From: Pseudomonas cavernae
Lineage (GTDB): Bacteria; Pseudomonadota; Gammaproteobacteria; Pseudomonadales; Pseudomonadaceae
Assembly: GCF_003595175.1 (NCBI RefSeq)
Contig: NZ_CP032419.1
Coordinates: forward strand, 4,836,001 to 4,900,000
Length of the DNA: 64,000 nucleotides
Reading direction: 5' to 3'
In this document: piece after piece, positions 41,073-50,520 of the stretch
Numbering within the stretch: the first letter of the stretch is position 1
How the letters are laid out: every line of letters starts with the position of its first letter
Position numbers and translations under genes: made by a program
Notes under the pieces: generated by a model
The model's input: only the letters and a program-made list of their open reading frames with translations
The model's database searches: none
What the model was told of the DNA's origin: nothing

Positions 41073-42488
41073 TCACAGGCCGGCGTGGGCAGCAATGGCG
41101 GCGGCGATGGCCAGGGCCAGCTCGTCCGGTTTGCGCTTGATCGAATAGTTGGTCAGTTCCGGGTGGGCCTCGACGAAGCTGGTGTTGAACTGGCCGCTGC
41201 GGAACTCGGGGTCACGCAGGATTTCCTGGTAGTAGGCGGCGGTGGTCTTCACCCCCTGCACGCGCATGTCGTCGAGCGCGCGCAGGCCGCGGTCCATCGC
41301 CTCTTCCCAGGTCAGTGCCCAGACGATCAGTTTCAGGCACATCGAGTCGTAGTACGGCGGAATGGTGTAGCCGGTGTAGATCGCCGTGTCGGTGCGCACG
41401 CCGGGGCCGCCGGGTGCGTAGTAACGGGTGATCTTGCCGAACGAGGGCAGGAAGTTGTTCTTCGGGTCCTCGGCGTTGATGCGGAACTGCAGGGCGAAGC
41501 CGCGATACTGGATGTCTTCCTGCTTGACCGACAGCGGCAGGCCGCTGGCGATGCGGATCTGTTCGCGGACGATGTCGATGCCGGTGATTTCCTCGGTGAT
41601 GGTGTGTTCCACCTGCACCCGGGTGTTCATCTCCATGAAGTACACCTCGCCCTCGGCGAGCAGGAACTCCACGGTACCGGCGTTTTCGTAACCGACCGCC
41701 TTGGCCGCGCGCACCGACAGGTCACCGATATAGGCGCGCTGCTCGGGGGTCAGCTGCGGGCTGGGGGCAATCTCGATGAGCTTCTGGTTGCGACGCTGGA
41801 TCGAGCAGTCGCGCTCGAACAGGTGCACGGTGTTGCCGAAACTGTCGGCGAGCACCTGGGCTTCGATGTGTTTGGGGTTGACGATGCACTTCTCGAGGAA
41901 CACCTCGGCGCGGCCGAAGGCCTTGGTGGCCTCGGAGATCACCCGCGGGAAGGCCTGTTCCAACTCTTCGGCGCTGTTGCAGCGACGAATGCCGCGACCG
42001 CCACCGCCGGAGGTGGCCTTGAGCATCACCGGATAGCCGATGCGCTCGCCTTCGCGCAGCGCCTCGGCGATATCCGCGACGTTGCCTTCGGTGCCCGGGG
42101 TGACCGGCACGCCGGCGGCGATCATGCTGCGCCGCGCCTCGGTCTTGTCGCCCATGCGGCGGATCACCTCGGCGCTAGGGCCGATAAATTTGATCCCGCG
42201 CTCGGCGCAGATATCCGCCAGCTCGGCGTTCTCGGAGAGGAAGCCGTAGCCGGGATGGAGGGCGTCGCAGCCGGTTTCCACCGCCAGGTTGACCAGCTTG
42301 CGCGGGTTCAGGTAGCCGGCCAGCGGCTCGGCGCCGATGCTGTGCGCTTCGTCGGCGCGCTTCACATGCAGGGCATGGCGGTCCGCTTCGGAATAGATGG
42401 CCACCGAGCGGATGCCCATCTCGGCGCAGGCGCGCACGATGCGGACGGCAATCTCACCGCGGTTGGCGATCAGGATTTTCTTGATCAC
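41073..42488 (-). CDS. pycA: Pyruvate carboxylase subunit A (biotin carboxylase)
   Basis: The 471-residue biotin carboxylase carries KILIANRGEIAVRIVRAC at the N-terminus, the glycine-rich ATP loop MLKATSGGGGRGIRR near residue 156, and the signature YFMEMNTRVQVEHTITEEIT near 283. It carboxylates biotin on PycB with ATP and bicarbonate. It is 10 bp upstream of pycB, in one operon, and divergent from a LysR gene. The fatty-acid AccC is similar, but the pairing with PycB settles the role. Confidence 0.94.
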   Translation of the reverse strand: MIKKILIANRGEIAVRIVRACAEMGIRSVAIYSEADRHALHVKRADEAHSIGAEPLAGYLNPRKLVNLAVETGCDALHPGYGFLSENAELADICAERGIKFIGPSAEVIRRMGDKTEARRSMIAAGVPVTPGTEGNVADIAEALREGERIGYPVMLKATSGGGGRGIRRCNSAEELEQAFPRVISEATKAFGRAEVFLEKCIVNPKHIEAQVLADSFGNTVHLFERDCSIQRRNQKLIEIAPSPQLTPEQRAYIGDLSVRAAKAVGYENAGTVEFLLAEGEVYFMEMNTRVQVEHTITEEITGIDIVREQIRIASGLPLSVKQEDIQYRGFALQFRINAEDPKNNFLPSFGKITRYYAPGGPGVRTDTAIYTGYTIPPYYDSMCLKLIVWALTWEEAMDRGLRALDDMRVQGVKTTAAYYQEILRDPEFRSGQFNTSFVEAHPELTNYSIKRKPDELALAIAAAIAAHAGL

Positions 42489-42676
42489 GGCAGGTTTCCC
42501 TCAGCCTGATGAACAGACAAGCGGTGCATACCGCTCGACACTCGATCGCAGCGCAATGCCCGATCACGCCCTAACCCTAGCGCCCCGAGCCAATTAACTA
42601 AAATCAATAATTGTTGGGTTAGCTATTAGCTAAGACTTATAGTTGAGTGAACACGCCCCGGCAACAGGTGACCCGC

Positions 42677-43630
42677 ATGCGTAAGTCCTTGATGCGCCTG
42701 ACATTGCGCCAGCTGCAGGTGTTCCGTGCAGTATGCGAAAGCCGCTCCTACAGCCGCGCGGCGGAGGAGATGGCGCTGACCCAGCCGGCGGTCAGCCTGC
42801 AGATCCGTCAGCTGGAAGAGCTGGTCGGCCAGCCGCTGTTCGAATACGTCGGCAAGAAGCTCTACCTGACCGAAGCCGCCGAGGCGCTGCACAAGGCCAG
42901 CGGCGACATCTTCGGCCGCCTGGAGAGCCTCGACATGCAGCTCTCCGACTTGCAGGGCTCGCTGCAGGGCCAGCTCAAGCTGGCGGTGGAGTCCAGCGCC
43001 AAGTACTTCGTCCCGCACCTGTTCGCCGCCTTCAAGCGCCAGCATCCGGAGGTCAGCCTGCATCTGGTGGTGGTCAACCGCGCCCAGGTGATCAAGCGCC
43101 TGGCCGACAACCGCGACGACCTGGTGATCATGTCGCTGGTGCCGCAGGACATGGCCCTGGAATTTCTGCCGTTCCTCAACAACCCGATAGTTGCCGTGGC
43201 GCCGCCCGAGCATCCGCTGAGCCACGCCGCGCAGCTGACCCTCAAGGACCTCGAACCCTATCCGCTGCTGGTGCGCGAGCCCGGCTCGGGCACGCGCAAG
43301 GCCTGCGAGGAATACTTCCAGCAGAAGCGCGTGCACTTCGCCCAAACCCTGGAAGTGGCCTCGCTGGATGCGCAGCGCGAATGCGTGGTGGCTGGCCTCG
43401 GCCTGGCCCTGCTGCCGCGCCACGCGCTGAGCCTGGAACTGGCGGGCGGCCTGCTCCGCGAGCTGCCGGTGGAGGAGCTGCCGCTGTACCGCAGCTGGTG
43501 CGTGGTGCACGCTCGCGGCAAGCGCCTGTCACCGGTGGGACAGGCGTTTCTGGCGTTCATCCGCAGCGAACGGGCGCAGATCAGCGCGCTGGCGGCGCGT
43601 TTCGGCGGAACGCCGCATGTGCCGCGATAA
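42677..43630 (+). CDS. pycR: LysR-family regulator divergent from pycAB
   Basis: The 317-residue regulator has its helix-turn-helix at residues 7-40 (LRQLQVFRAVCESRSYSRAA, then MALTQPAVSLQIRQLEEL) and a CbbR/CysB-like effector domain. The ATG at 42677 fits the family; a GTG at 42647 is an alternative. It lies divergent to pycAB with 188 bp between, so control of pyruvate carboxylase is likely; the P. aeruginosa homologue at this locus is named PycR as I recall. Its 3' end overlaps a small convergent reading frame by about 50 bp. Confidence 0.9.
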   Translation: MRKSLMRLTLRQLQVFRAVCESRSYSRAAEEMALTQPAVSLQIRQLEELVGQPLFEYVGKKLYLTEAAEALHKASGDIFGRLESLDMQLSDLQGSLQGQLKLAVESSAKYFVPHLFAAFKRQHPEVSLHLVVVNRAQVIKRLADNRDDLVIMSLVPQDMALEFLPFLNNPIVAVAPPEHPLSHAAQLTLKDLEPYPLLVREPGSGTRKACEEYFQQKRVHFAQTLEVASLDAQRECVVAGLGLALLPRHALSLELAGGLLRELPVEELPLYRSWCVVHARGKRLSPVGQAFLAFIRSERAQISALAARFGGTPHVPR

Positions 43631-43805
43631 GGTAATCGGCGGCGATCAGTTCCGGGTATTCGGCCAGTTCCTGCTGCAACTGACGCTGTTCGGCGTAGGC
43701 CTCGACGGCCCGGCGAAAGGCCATGCGCCGTAGGTCTTCCTGCTGCTGGCGAGTTTTCGTCGTGCGCGTGGCCTGCTCGGCGGCAACCTGCTGATAACGA
43801 GCCAT
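43581..43805 (-). CDS. Small hypothetical protein (74 aa)
   Basis: A 74-residue, Gln/Arg/Ala-rich, probably helical protein (MARYQQVAAEQATRTTKTRQ at the start, ELAEYPELIAADYLIAAHAA near the end) with a good GGGAGA site 6 nt before the ATG at 43805. No domain is recognised. It overlaps the 3' end of the LysR gene by 50 bp in convergent orientation. The ribosome-binding site and the even composition favour a real gene, but I cannot assign a function. Confidence 0.55.
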   Translation of the reverse strand: MARYQQVAAEQATRTTKTRQQQEDLRRMAFRRAVEAYAEQRQLQQELAEYPELIAADYLIAAHAAFRRNAPPAR

Positions 43806-43900
43806 CTGGCGTCTCCCATAATGAAGGGTGGGGAGCACCAGCATCGACCGCCGGGATGACGTTTTGACGGCAGAGCGATGAAACTGTGGTGACCGCGGCC

Positions 43901-44767
43901 TCAGTCTTCCCCGCTCTTCACCGTCTTCGGCGACAGCCGCAGGCTGCGCAGGCTGCGCTTGACGCTCTTCAGGTGGTTGACCAGGGTCGGTCCGCGCGCC
44001 ATGGCCACGCCCATGGCCAGCACGTCGATCACCACCAGATGGGCGATGCGCGAGGTCAGCGGCGTGTAGATCTCGGTGTCTTCCTGCACATCGATCGCCA
44101 GGTTGACCGTGGCCAGATCGGCCAGCGGCGTCTGGCTCGGGCACAGGGTGATCAGCGTGGCGCCGGCCTCGCGCACCAGATTGGCGGTGATCAGCAGGTC
44201 CTTGGAGCGCCCGGACTGGGAGATGCAGATCGCCACGTCGCTGGGCTTGAGGGTCACCGCCGACATCGCCTGCATATGCGGGTCCGAGTACGCGGCCGCG
44301 GTCAGCAGCAGGCGGAAGAACTTGTGCTGGGCATCCGCCGCCACCGCGCCGGAGGCACCGAAGCCGTAGAACTCCACGCGCTGCGCCTGGGCGCAGGCGG
44401 CGATGGCGCGTTGCAGCGCCTGCGGGTCGAGCTTCTCGCGCACTTCGATCAGGGTGTGCAGGGTGGTGTCGAAGATCTTCAGGCTGAAGTCGGCGACCGA
44501 ATCGTTCTCGTTGATCGCGAACTGGCCGAAGCTGGCGCCGGCGGCCAGGCTCTGCGCCAGCTTCAGCTTGAGGTCCTGGAAGCCGCTGCAGCCGATGGCG
44601 CGGCAGAAGCGCACGATGGTCGGCTCGCTGATGCCGACGCTATGGGCCAGATCGGCCATCGAGCTGTGCATCACCGCGGCCGGGTCGAGCAACACGTGGT
44701 CGGCCACCTTGAGCTCCGACTTGCGTAATAGATGGCGCGACTGGGCTATGTGCTGCAGCAAATTCAC
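43901..44767 (-). CDS. RpiR/HexR-family transcriptional regulator
   Basis: The 288-residue regulator has an RpiR helix-turn-helix (MADLAHSVGISEPTIVRFCR near residue 37) and a sugar isomerase (SIS) domain from about 125 (VEFYGFGASGAVAADAQHKF, ICISQSGRSKDLL). HexR proteins sense 2-keto-3-deoxy-6-phosphogluconate and repress glucose catabolism genes. I take the GTG at 44767 (VNLLQHIAQSRHLL) as start, since homologues begin there; an ATG at 44812 is in frame. It is divergent from a zwf gene, with a HexR-like palindrome between. It is the locus-specific paralogue, not necessarily the main HexR. Confidence 0.9.
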   Translation of the reverse strand: MNLLQHIAQSRHLLRKSELKVADHVLLDPAAVMHSSMADLAHSVGISEPTIVRFCRAIGCSGFQDLKLKLAQSLAAGASFGQFAINENDSVADFSLKIFDTTLHTLIEVREKLDPQALQRAIAACAQAQRVEFYGFGASGAVAADAQHKFFRLLLTAAAYSDPHMQAMSAVTLKPSDVAICISQSGRSKDLLITANLVREAGATLITLCPSQTPLADLATVNLAIDVQEDTEIYTPLTSRIAHLVVIDVLAMGVAMARGPTLVNHLKSVKRSLRSLRLSPKTVKSGED

Positions 44768-44860
44768 GAAGGGACTCTCAAAGGCTGACGAGCGGGCCAG
44801 ATAACCATCCACTGGGCCCTGACTCGGTTATGATCGGCACACGCCGGATTGTAGTGTGTT

Positions 44861-44875
44861 TGTAGTTATACTACA
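44861..44875. promoter_or_regulatory. HexR-like operator palindrome
   Basis: TGTAGTTATACTACA is a perfect 6-bp inverted repeat around TAT and fits the HexR consensus TGTAATTAAATTACA at 12 of 15 positions. It overlaps a TATACT that could be the zwf -10, so binding would block zwf transcription. It sits 94 bp from the regulator's start. Confidence 0.8.
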
Positions 44876-44919
44876 TGAACTTGTCCAGCGCTCAGCTAAA
44901 CCGCGTCCGGAGAGCTTTT

Positions 44920-46359
44920 TTGACCATCCCCTGCGACATGCTGGTCTTCGGCGGCACCGGCGATCTGGCCCTGCACAAACTGCTGCCCGCCCTCTACCAC
45001 CTGCACCGCGACGGCCGCCTCGATCCGCAGACGCGCATCCTCGCCCTCGCCCGCCAACCGCTCAGCCGCGCCGACTACCAGGCCCTGGCCGAACGCCGTT
45101 GCCGTGCCCAAGTGGCCCGTGCCGACTTCGACGGCCCGACCTGGCAGAGCTTCGCCGCGCGCCTCGACTATTTCGCCATGGACGTCGCGCAGAGCGCCGA
45201 CTTCGGCCGCCTGGCCAAGCGCCTGGACAGCCGCGAGCGGGTGCAGGTGTATTACCTGGCCACCGCGCCCAAGCTGTTCGAGGACATCGCCGCCCACCTG
45301 GCCATCGCCGGGCTGGCCGGGCCGCAGGCGCGCATCGTGCTGGAAAAACCCATCGGCCACTCGCTGGAGTCGGCCAAGGCGATCAATGCCGCGATCGGCG
45401 CGGTATTCGACGAATCGCGGGTGTTCCGCATCGACCACTACCTGGGCAAGGAAACCGTGCAGAACCTGATGGCACTGCGCTTTGCCAACGCCCTGTTCGA
45501 GCCGATCTGGCGCGCCGGACATATCGATCACGTGCAGATCAGCGTCAGCGAAACCCTCGGCGTAGAAAACCGCGGCGCCTACTACGACCACTCCGGGGCT
45601 ATGCGCGACATGGTGCAGAACCATCTGCTGCAGCTGCTCTGCCTGGTGGCCATGGAGGCGCCGGTGCGCTTCGACGCCGAAGCCGTGCGCGACGAAAAGC
45701 TCAAGGTGCTGCAGGCGCTGAAACCCATGCACGGCCTCGACGTGCAGGACAAGACCGTGCGCGGCCAGTACATCGCCGGGAAGATCGGCGGGCAGGAAGT
45801 GCCGGCGTACTACTTCGAGAAAAATGTCGACAACGACAGCGATACCGAGACCTTCGTCGCCCTGCAGGCGGAAATCGACAACTGGCGCTGGGCCGGCGTA
45901 CCGTTCTACCTGCGCACCGGCAAACGCCTGGCGAAGAAGAGTTCGGAAATCGTCATCCAGTTCAAGCCGGTGCCGCACCGCCTGTTCAACGGCGGCGAGG
46001 CCAACCGCCTGCTGATCCGCCTGCAGCCCGAGGAGCGCATCAGCCTGCAGCTGATGGCCAAGGCGCCGGGCAAGGGCATGCGCCTGGAGCCGGTGGAGCT
46101 GGACCTCAACCTGGCCCAGGCGTTCCAGCAGAAACGCCGCTGGGATGCCTACGAGCGCCTGCTGCTGGACGTGATCGAAGGCGACTCGACGCTGTTCATG
46201 CGCCGCGACGAAGTCGAAGCGGCCTGGGCCTGGGTCGACCCGATCCTGCTCGGCTGGCAAGAGTACTACCAGAGCCCGCGGCCCTACCCGGCCGGCTCCA
46301 GCGGCCCGGAACAAGCTCACAGCCTGCTGGAACTGCAAGGCCGCAGCTGGCACGACTGA
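44920..46359 (+). CDS. zwf: Glucose-6-phosphate dehydrogenase (second-type Zwf)
   Basis: The enzyme oxidises glucose-6-phosphate to 6-phosphogluconolactone. It has the coenzyme fingerprint MLVFGGTGDLALHKLLPALY at its N-terminus, the active-site FRIDHYLGKETVQNLMALRF near residue 172 and a C-terminal G6PD domain with YFEKNVDNDSDTETFVAL and FYLRTGKRL. I take the TTG at 44920 as start: it has GGAGAG 5 nt upstream. The in-frame ATG at 44875 overlaps the regulator's operator and lacks a ribosome site. That gives 479 residues. Divergent from the RpiR regulator, which probably controls it. Confidence 0.92.
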   Translation: MTIPCDMLVFGGTGDLALHKLLPALYHLHRDGRLDPQTRILALARQPLSRADYQALAERRCRAQVARADFDGPTWQSFAARLDYFAMDVAQSADFGRLAKRLDSRERVQVYYLATAPKLFEDIAAHLAIAGLAGPQARIVLEKPIGHSLESAKAINAAIGAVFDESRVFRIDHYLGKETVQNLMALRFANALFEPIWRAGHIDHVQISVSETLGVENRGAYYDHSGAMRDMVQNHLLQLLCLVAMEAPVRFDAEAVRDEKLKVLQALKPMHGLDVQDKTVRGQYIAGKIGGQEVPAYYFEKNVDNDSDTETFVALQAEIDNWRWAGVPFYLRTGKRLAKKSSEIVIQFKPVPHRLFNGGEANRLLIRLQPEERISLQLMAKAPGKGMRLEPVELDLNLAQAFQQKRRWDAYERLLLDVIEGDSTLFMRRDEVEAAWAWVDPILLGWQEYYQSPRPYPAGSSGPEQAHSLLELQGRSWHD

Positions 46360-46605
46360 CTGCGCCACAAGCTGCCAGCTGCCAGCCCCAAAGCGCCGGG
46401 AACATCCCGTCAATACCGCGCCAGCACTGGGCCGCACGGCAGCTGCGCAGGTTTCTGCCCAGCATTGCGCAGCGCGTGGCGCAGTTTTCCCGCCTAGCAC
46501 CGCCAACGCAGCCAAGCTTTAAATCCAAGCCTTTGTTTTATAAAGGCTAAAAACTCCTGGCACGCGCCTTGTTATAGCCCCGGCTCCCGGACCAGTTGGG
46601 CTTCC

Positions 46606-47325
46606 TCACTTAAATGTAGAAAACTGCTCTACAAGATCGTTATCTCCAAAAGTCCCAGTCGATTGCTCTATCACCCGCAACAACCGCACCGGCAAATACT
46701 CTCGCAACCCCTGATCGCCGGCGGCTAGCAGCTCCAGCAATAGTCCCTGCAAGGCATTAGGGTGCAGATTGGCGCAGACATCCGCTTGGCGGGCCAACGG
46801 CAAGCCGCCAAGGACGCGTACAACCACCGCGCCGTTGCCATCGGCGAGCGCCGCTTCGGTGAGCTTGCACAGGTAACCGCTGGAGAACGTCCGCAGCGCC
46901 TGCACGATCAGGTCCATGTCCTGGATATGGCGGGCGATCTGCAGCACATTTTCCGGTGAGTTGAGACCGAAGATCAGCACCTTGAGCTGCTTGGCCGACA
47001 GGCATTCGGCGTAGCGTGCGGCGGTGGCGAACTGGCGGTCGTCACAGAGTTGGCGGGCGACCTCGAGGTGCAGGCTGTCCGGCAGGCTGAGGTAGGCCTC
47101 GAGGATCAGCCGTGGATCGAGGTGAACGGTGGCCTGGGCAAGAAAGTCGATGGGCAGCGCGATGATCAGCTCGCGTAACTGCTCGGCCGGCATGTGTGGC
47201 GCCATCTGCGCGACGCGCTGCGGCCCCAGTTGCAACACCACCGGCACCTTTACCGCCAGGGGCGCGAGACCTTGCGAAGCCAGCAACAAGCGCTGGCCAA
47301 GACTCAGGATCGGTTGTTTCGCCAT
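46606..47325 (-). CDS. Conserved hypothetical helical-repeat protein
   Basis: The 239-residue protein is leucine- and alanine-rich with regular helical hairpins (residues 20-200: VAQMAPHMPAEQLRELIIAL, PIDFLAQATVHLDPRLILEA). The pattern recalls MgtE-N or FliG-type superhelices, but I cannot assign it to either. The ATG at 47325 is preceded by GGAGAAGG. No signal peptide. It follows the GGDEF/EAL gene by about 140 bp on the same strand, possibly co-transcribed. The 246 bp downstream to zwf hold no gene. Confidence 0.75.
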   Translation of the reverse strand: MAKQPILSLGQRLLLASQGLAPLAVKVPVVLQLGPQRVAQMAPHMPAEQLRELIIALPIDFLAQATVHLDPRLILEAYLSLPDSLHLEVARQLCDDRQFATAARYAECLSAKQLKVLIFGLNSPENVLQIARHIQDMDLIVQALRTFSSGYLCKLTEAALADGNGAVVVRVLGGLPLARQADVCANLHPNALQGLLLELLAAGDQGLREYLPVRLLRVIEQSTGTFGDNDLVEQFSTFK

Positions 47326-47468
47326 GGATGAAATCCTTCTCCGGCAAATCGAACGGCAGGCACGAGCCAGCGATTGCGTCCGCCAAGCATGGGGCAAACG
47401 CCTGCGACAAGGCAGCCATCTTTGATTGGGGCTGGCGCCAGCGGCCGTAACACTGATAGCGCGTGCTG

Positions 47469-50354
47469 TTACTGCCAGAGCGCCGCGGCCTGTTCCTTGA
47501 GCAGTTGAGCGAAGACCTGCGCCTCCACCGGTCGGCTGATCAGGTAACCCTGGATCTCGTCGCAGCCCTGGGCCTTGAGGAAGTCCATCTGCGCCTGGGT
47601 TTCCACCCCTTCGGCCACCACTTTCAGCTCCAGGCTGTGGGCCATGGCGATGATCGCGCGGGTGATGGCGGCATCCTCGCCGTTGGCAGAGAGGTCGCGG
47701 ATAAAGGTCTGGTCGATCTTCACGTAGTCGACCGGGAAGCGCTTGAGGTAGCTGAGTGACGAGTAGCCGGTGCCAAAGTCGTCGATCGCCAGCTTCACCC
47801 CCAGTTCGCGCAGCTGGCGGAAGGTGCTGATCACGCTCTCGACGTTATCCAGCAGCTGGCTTTCGGTCAGCTCCAGCTCCAGCAGGCGCGGCGGCAGTTC
47901 GGTTTCCGTCAGCACCTGGCGCACCAGGCTGACCAGGTTGCCCTGGCGCAGTTGATGCATGGAGATGTTCACCGACACGCGCAGATCGGCCAGGCCCTGG
48001 CGTTGCCACTCGCGCGCCTGCTGGCAGGCGCGGCGCAAGACGATCTCGCCGATCGCGCCGATCAGTCCGGTTTCCTCGGCCAGGCCGATGAACTCGCCCG
48101 GCGGCACCAGGCCGAGCTCGGGATGGCGCCAGCGCACCAGCGCCTCGGCGGCGTTCAGGCTGTCATCGGCCAGGCACAGCTTGGGCTGATAGAAGACCTC
48201 CAGCTGGCCCAGCTCGATGCCTTTGCGCAACTGGATTTCCATCTGTAGGCGTTCCAGCGTGCAGGCCTGCAGATTGTCGGTGAAGAACTGGAAGGTGTTG
48301 CCGCCCAGGTGCTTGGCATGCTGCATGGCCATGCCGGCCTGGGTGACCAGGGTGGAGATTTCCCGCGCGTTGTCCGGCAGCAGGCTGATGCCCAGCGAGG
48401 CGCTGACCACCAGCTCGTGGCCGCCGATGTTCATTGGCACGCGCAGCTTGGCCAACAGCCGGCTGGCGGTGCGCGCCAGGCTCGACAGGCTGCCGTAGGA
48501 ATCCAGCAGCACGGCGAATTCGTCGCCGGACAGCCGCGCCAGGGTATCGGCCTCCGGCATCGCCTGAGTCAGACGGCGGCTGACCTGACGCAGCAGCTGG
48601 TCGGCGACTTCGTGGCCGAGGCTGTCGTTGAGCAGCTTGAAGCGATCCAGATCGATGTGCAGCAGGGCCAGGCTGCGGCCGCTCTGGCGTGCGCGCTGGC
48701 TGGCCTCGTGCAGGCGCTCCTTGAACAGTGCGCGGTTGGCCAGGCCGGTGAGTTCGTCGTAGTGCGACAGGTAGCGCAGGCGCTCCTCGGCCTCGCGGCG
48801 CGCCGAGAGGTCGGCGAAGAAGCCGACGATATGGCTGACCCGGCCCTGGCTGTCGCGCACCACGTTGAGCTGCAGCCACTGCGGATAGAGTTCGCCGCTC
48901 TTGCGCGTCTCCATCAGCTCGCCCTGCCAGCTGTCGCTCTGCTCCAGTTCCTCGCGAATCCGCTCGTACTGGCGGCGGGTGTCGCGGTTTTTGACCAAGC
49001 CGGCGACCTGCTGCCCCTGCAACTCGTCCCGGCGATAACCGGTGACTTCGCTGTAGGCCTGGTTGACCGCCAGCACGCGGTACTGCGGATCGAGGATGAT
49101 GATGCCTTCGCTGGCGGCCTCGAATACCGTGGCGGCCAGGCGCTGTTCTTCCTCGCGGTGCTTCCAGGCGCTGATGTCGCGGCGGGTGCCGAGCATGCGC
49201 AGGACCTTGCCGCCGGCGTCGCGCTCGACCGCGCGGCCGCGATCCTCGACCCAGAGCCAGCGGCCGTCGGCGTGGCGCACGCGGTATTCGATCTGGTAGC
49301 CGTCGCTGCGACCCTTCATGTGTTCGACCAGCGCCCGGCGCAGCGTCGGCAGATCCTCCGGATGCAGGCGCGGCTTGAGGTGGCTGAGCACGCCCTTCAC
49401 GTCTTCCTGCTCGATGCCGAAGATTGCCTGCAACTGCGAGTGATGCACCTCGTCGGTTTCCAGGTTCCAGTCCCACAGGCCGAGCTGACTGGCCTCCACC
49501 GCTTGGGCCAGGCGCTCCTCGCTCTTGCTTAGGGCCTGGCCAGTGGCCGCCAGCTCCCGCGTGCGTTCAACCACGCGCATCTCCAACTCGCCATGCGCCT
49601 GGCGCAGCTCGCGTTCGGCGCGGCGGCGCTGCTCCACCTCGCGGGCCAGCTCATGGTTGAGCCCTTCGGCCTGCGCCTTGGCCTGCTCCAATCCCTGGAT
49701 CAGCGCCTGGTTGTGGAAACGCTGCAACAGGCTGCGCTGCACCAGGCGGTTGACCTGCCAGGCCACCACCGTCAGCGCCACCAGCAGGATCGCCGCCAGC
49801 AGCCCCCAGCCGCGCAGCAGCGGGTGCTCGTTGAGCAGCAGATAGGTCACCGAAGGGATCAGGCAGGGCAAGGCGAAGGTCAGGAAGGCCGTCATGCTGA
49901 TGGCGTAGGCGACGCTGGCGGAGAGGATCGCCGCGGCGATCAGGCCGAACACCAGCGCCTGCAGGATGAAGGCCTCGGGCGGCACCAGGGCGATGGCGCC
50001 GACCGCCATGCACAGGCCGGAGGCGCCGGCGCCGAGCAGGAACATGCGCCACCAGTGCGGATTGACTTGGCGGCTGGGCAGCGCCCGGTTGAAGGCCGCC
50101 ACCTGGATCAACCGCAGCAGCGCCAGCCCCAGCAGGCCGATCAGCCAGGCGGACAACCACAGGCCATGCTGCGCATCCCAGAGCAGGAAGGCGCAGGCCA
50201 GACCGCTGAGCAGCATGAACAGGGTGGGAATCCGCGAGCCCTGATAGAGCAGGCGGGTGCGCTCGACGGCGATCTGCGCGATGAACTGCCGGCGGATCTC
50301 GCGATCGGCGTCCACGGACGGCCCGCTACGGCTGGGCCTGAAAGTCTCGGTCAT
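47469..50354 (-). CDS. Membrane PAS-GGDEF-EAL cyclic-di-GMP signalling protein
   Basis: The 961-residue protein starts at the ATG at 50354. About six membrane segments lie within residues 35-210, then a coiled-coil linker and two PAS domains (near residues 280-400 and 410-525, with PAC motifs such as YRVRHADGRWLWVEDRGRAV). A GGDEF domain follows (about 530-700) whose signature reads RLSGDEFAVLL, so SGDEF replaces GGDEF, then an EAL domain from about 705 (AEALVRWRHPE, DFGTGYSSLSYLKRFPVDYV, KIDQTFIRDL). The EAL residues look complete, favouring phosphodiesterase activity. Divergent from uvrD. Confidence 0.93.
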   Translation of the reverse strand: MTETFRPSRSGPSVDADREIRRQFIAQIAVERTRLLYQGSRIPTLFMLLSGLACAFLLWDAQHGLWLSAWLIGLLGLALLRLIQVAAFNRALPSRQVNPHWWRMFLLGAGASGLCMAVGAIALVPPEAFILQALVFGLIAAAILSASVAYAISMTAFLTFALPCLIPSVTYLLLNEHPLLRGWGLLAAILLVALTVVAWQVNRLVQRSLLQRFHNQALIQGLEQAKAQAEGLNHELAREVEQRRRAERELRQAHGELEMRVVERTRELAATGQALSKSEERLAQAVEASQLGLWDWNLETDEVHHSQLQAIFGIEQEDVKGVLSHLKPRLHPEDLPTLRRALVEHMKGRSDGYQIEYRVRHADGRWLWVEDRGRAVERDAGGKVLRMLGTRRDISAWKHREEEQRLAATVFEAASEGIIILDPQYRVLAVNQAYSEVTGYRRDELQGQQVAGLVKNRDTRRQYERIREELEQSDSWQGELMETRKSGELYPQWLQLNVVRDSQGRVSHIVGFFADLSARREAEERLRYLSHYDELTGLANRALFKERLHEASQRARQSGRSLALLHIDLDRFKLLNDSLGHEVADQLLRQVSRRLTQAMPEADTLARLSGDEFAVLLDSYGSLSSLARTASRLLAKLRVPMNIGGHELVVSASLGISLLPDNAREISTLVTQAGMAMQHAKHLGGNTFQFFTDNLQACTLERLQMEIQLRKGIELGQLEVFYQPKLCLADDSLNAAEALVRWRHPELGLVPPGEFIGLAEETGLIGAIGEIVLRRACQQAREWQRQGLADLRVSVNISMHQLRQGNLVSLVRQVLTETELPPRLLELELTESQLLDNVESVISTFRQLRELGVKLAIDDFGTGYSSLSYLKRFPVDYVKIDQTFIRDLSANGEDAAITRAIIAMAHSLELKVVAEGVETQAQMDFLKAQGCDEIQGYLISRPVEAQVFAQLLKEQAAALWQ

Positions 50355-50520
50355 AGGCGCTGTTCTTGTAATAGTCTGCCTAGGGATCGGCGGAGCATAC
50401 CGGAGCAAGCAGCATCGCCCAAGGCTCGCATGCGTGCCCGCCCATCTTTAGTAGAGTTCGCTCGTCCGCTGCCCCGGCCGCTGGTTTGCCCTGCCCCGGC
50501 GCGATCCCTACAATGCGGCG

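Noticed and set aside
39239..42488. pycAB as oxaloacetate decarboxylase
   Set aside because: The membrane beta and gamma subunits are absent and an ATP-dependent biotin carboxylase is adjacent, which fits two-subunit pyruvate carboxylase.
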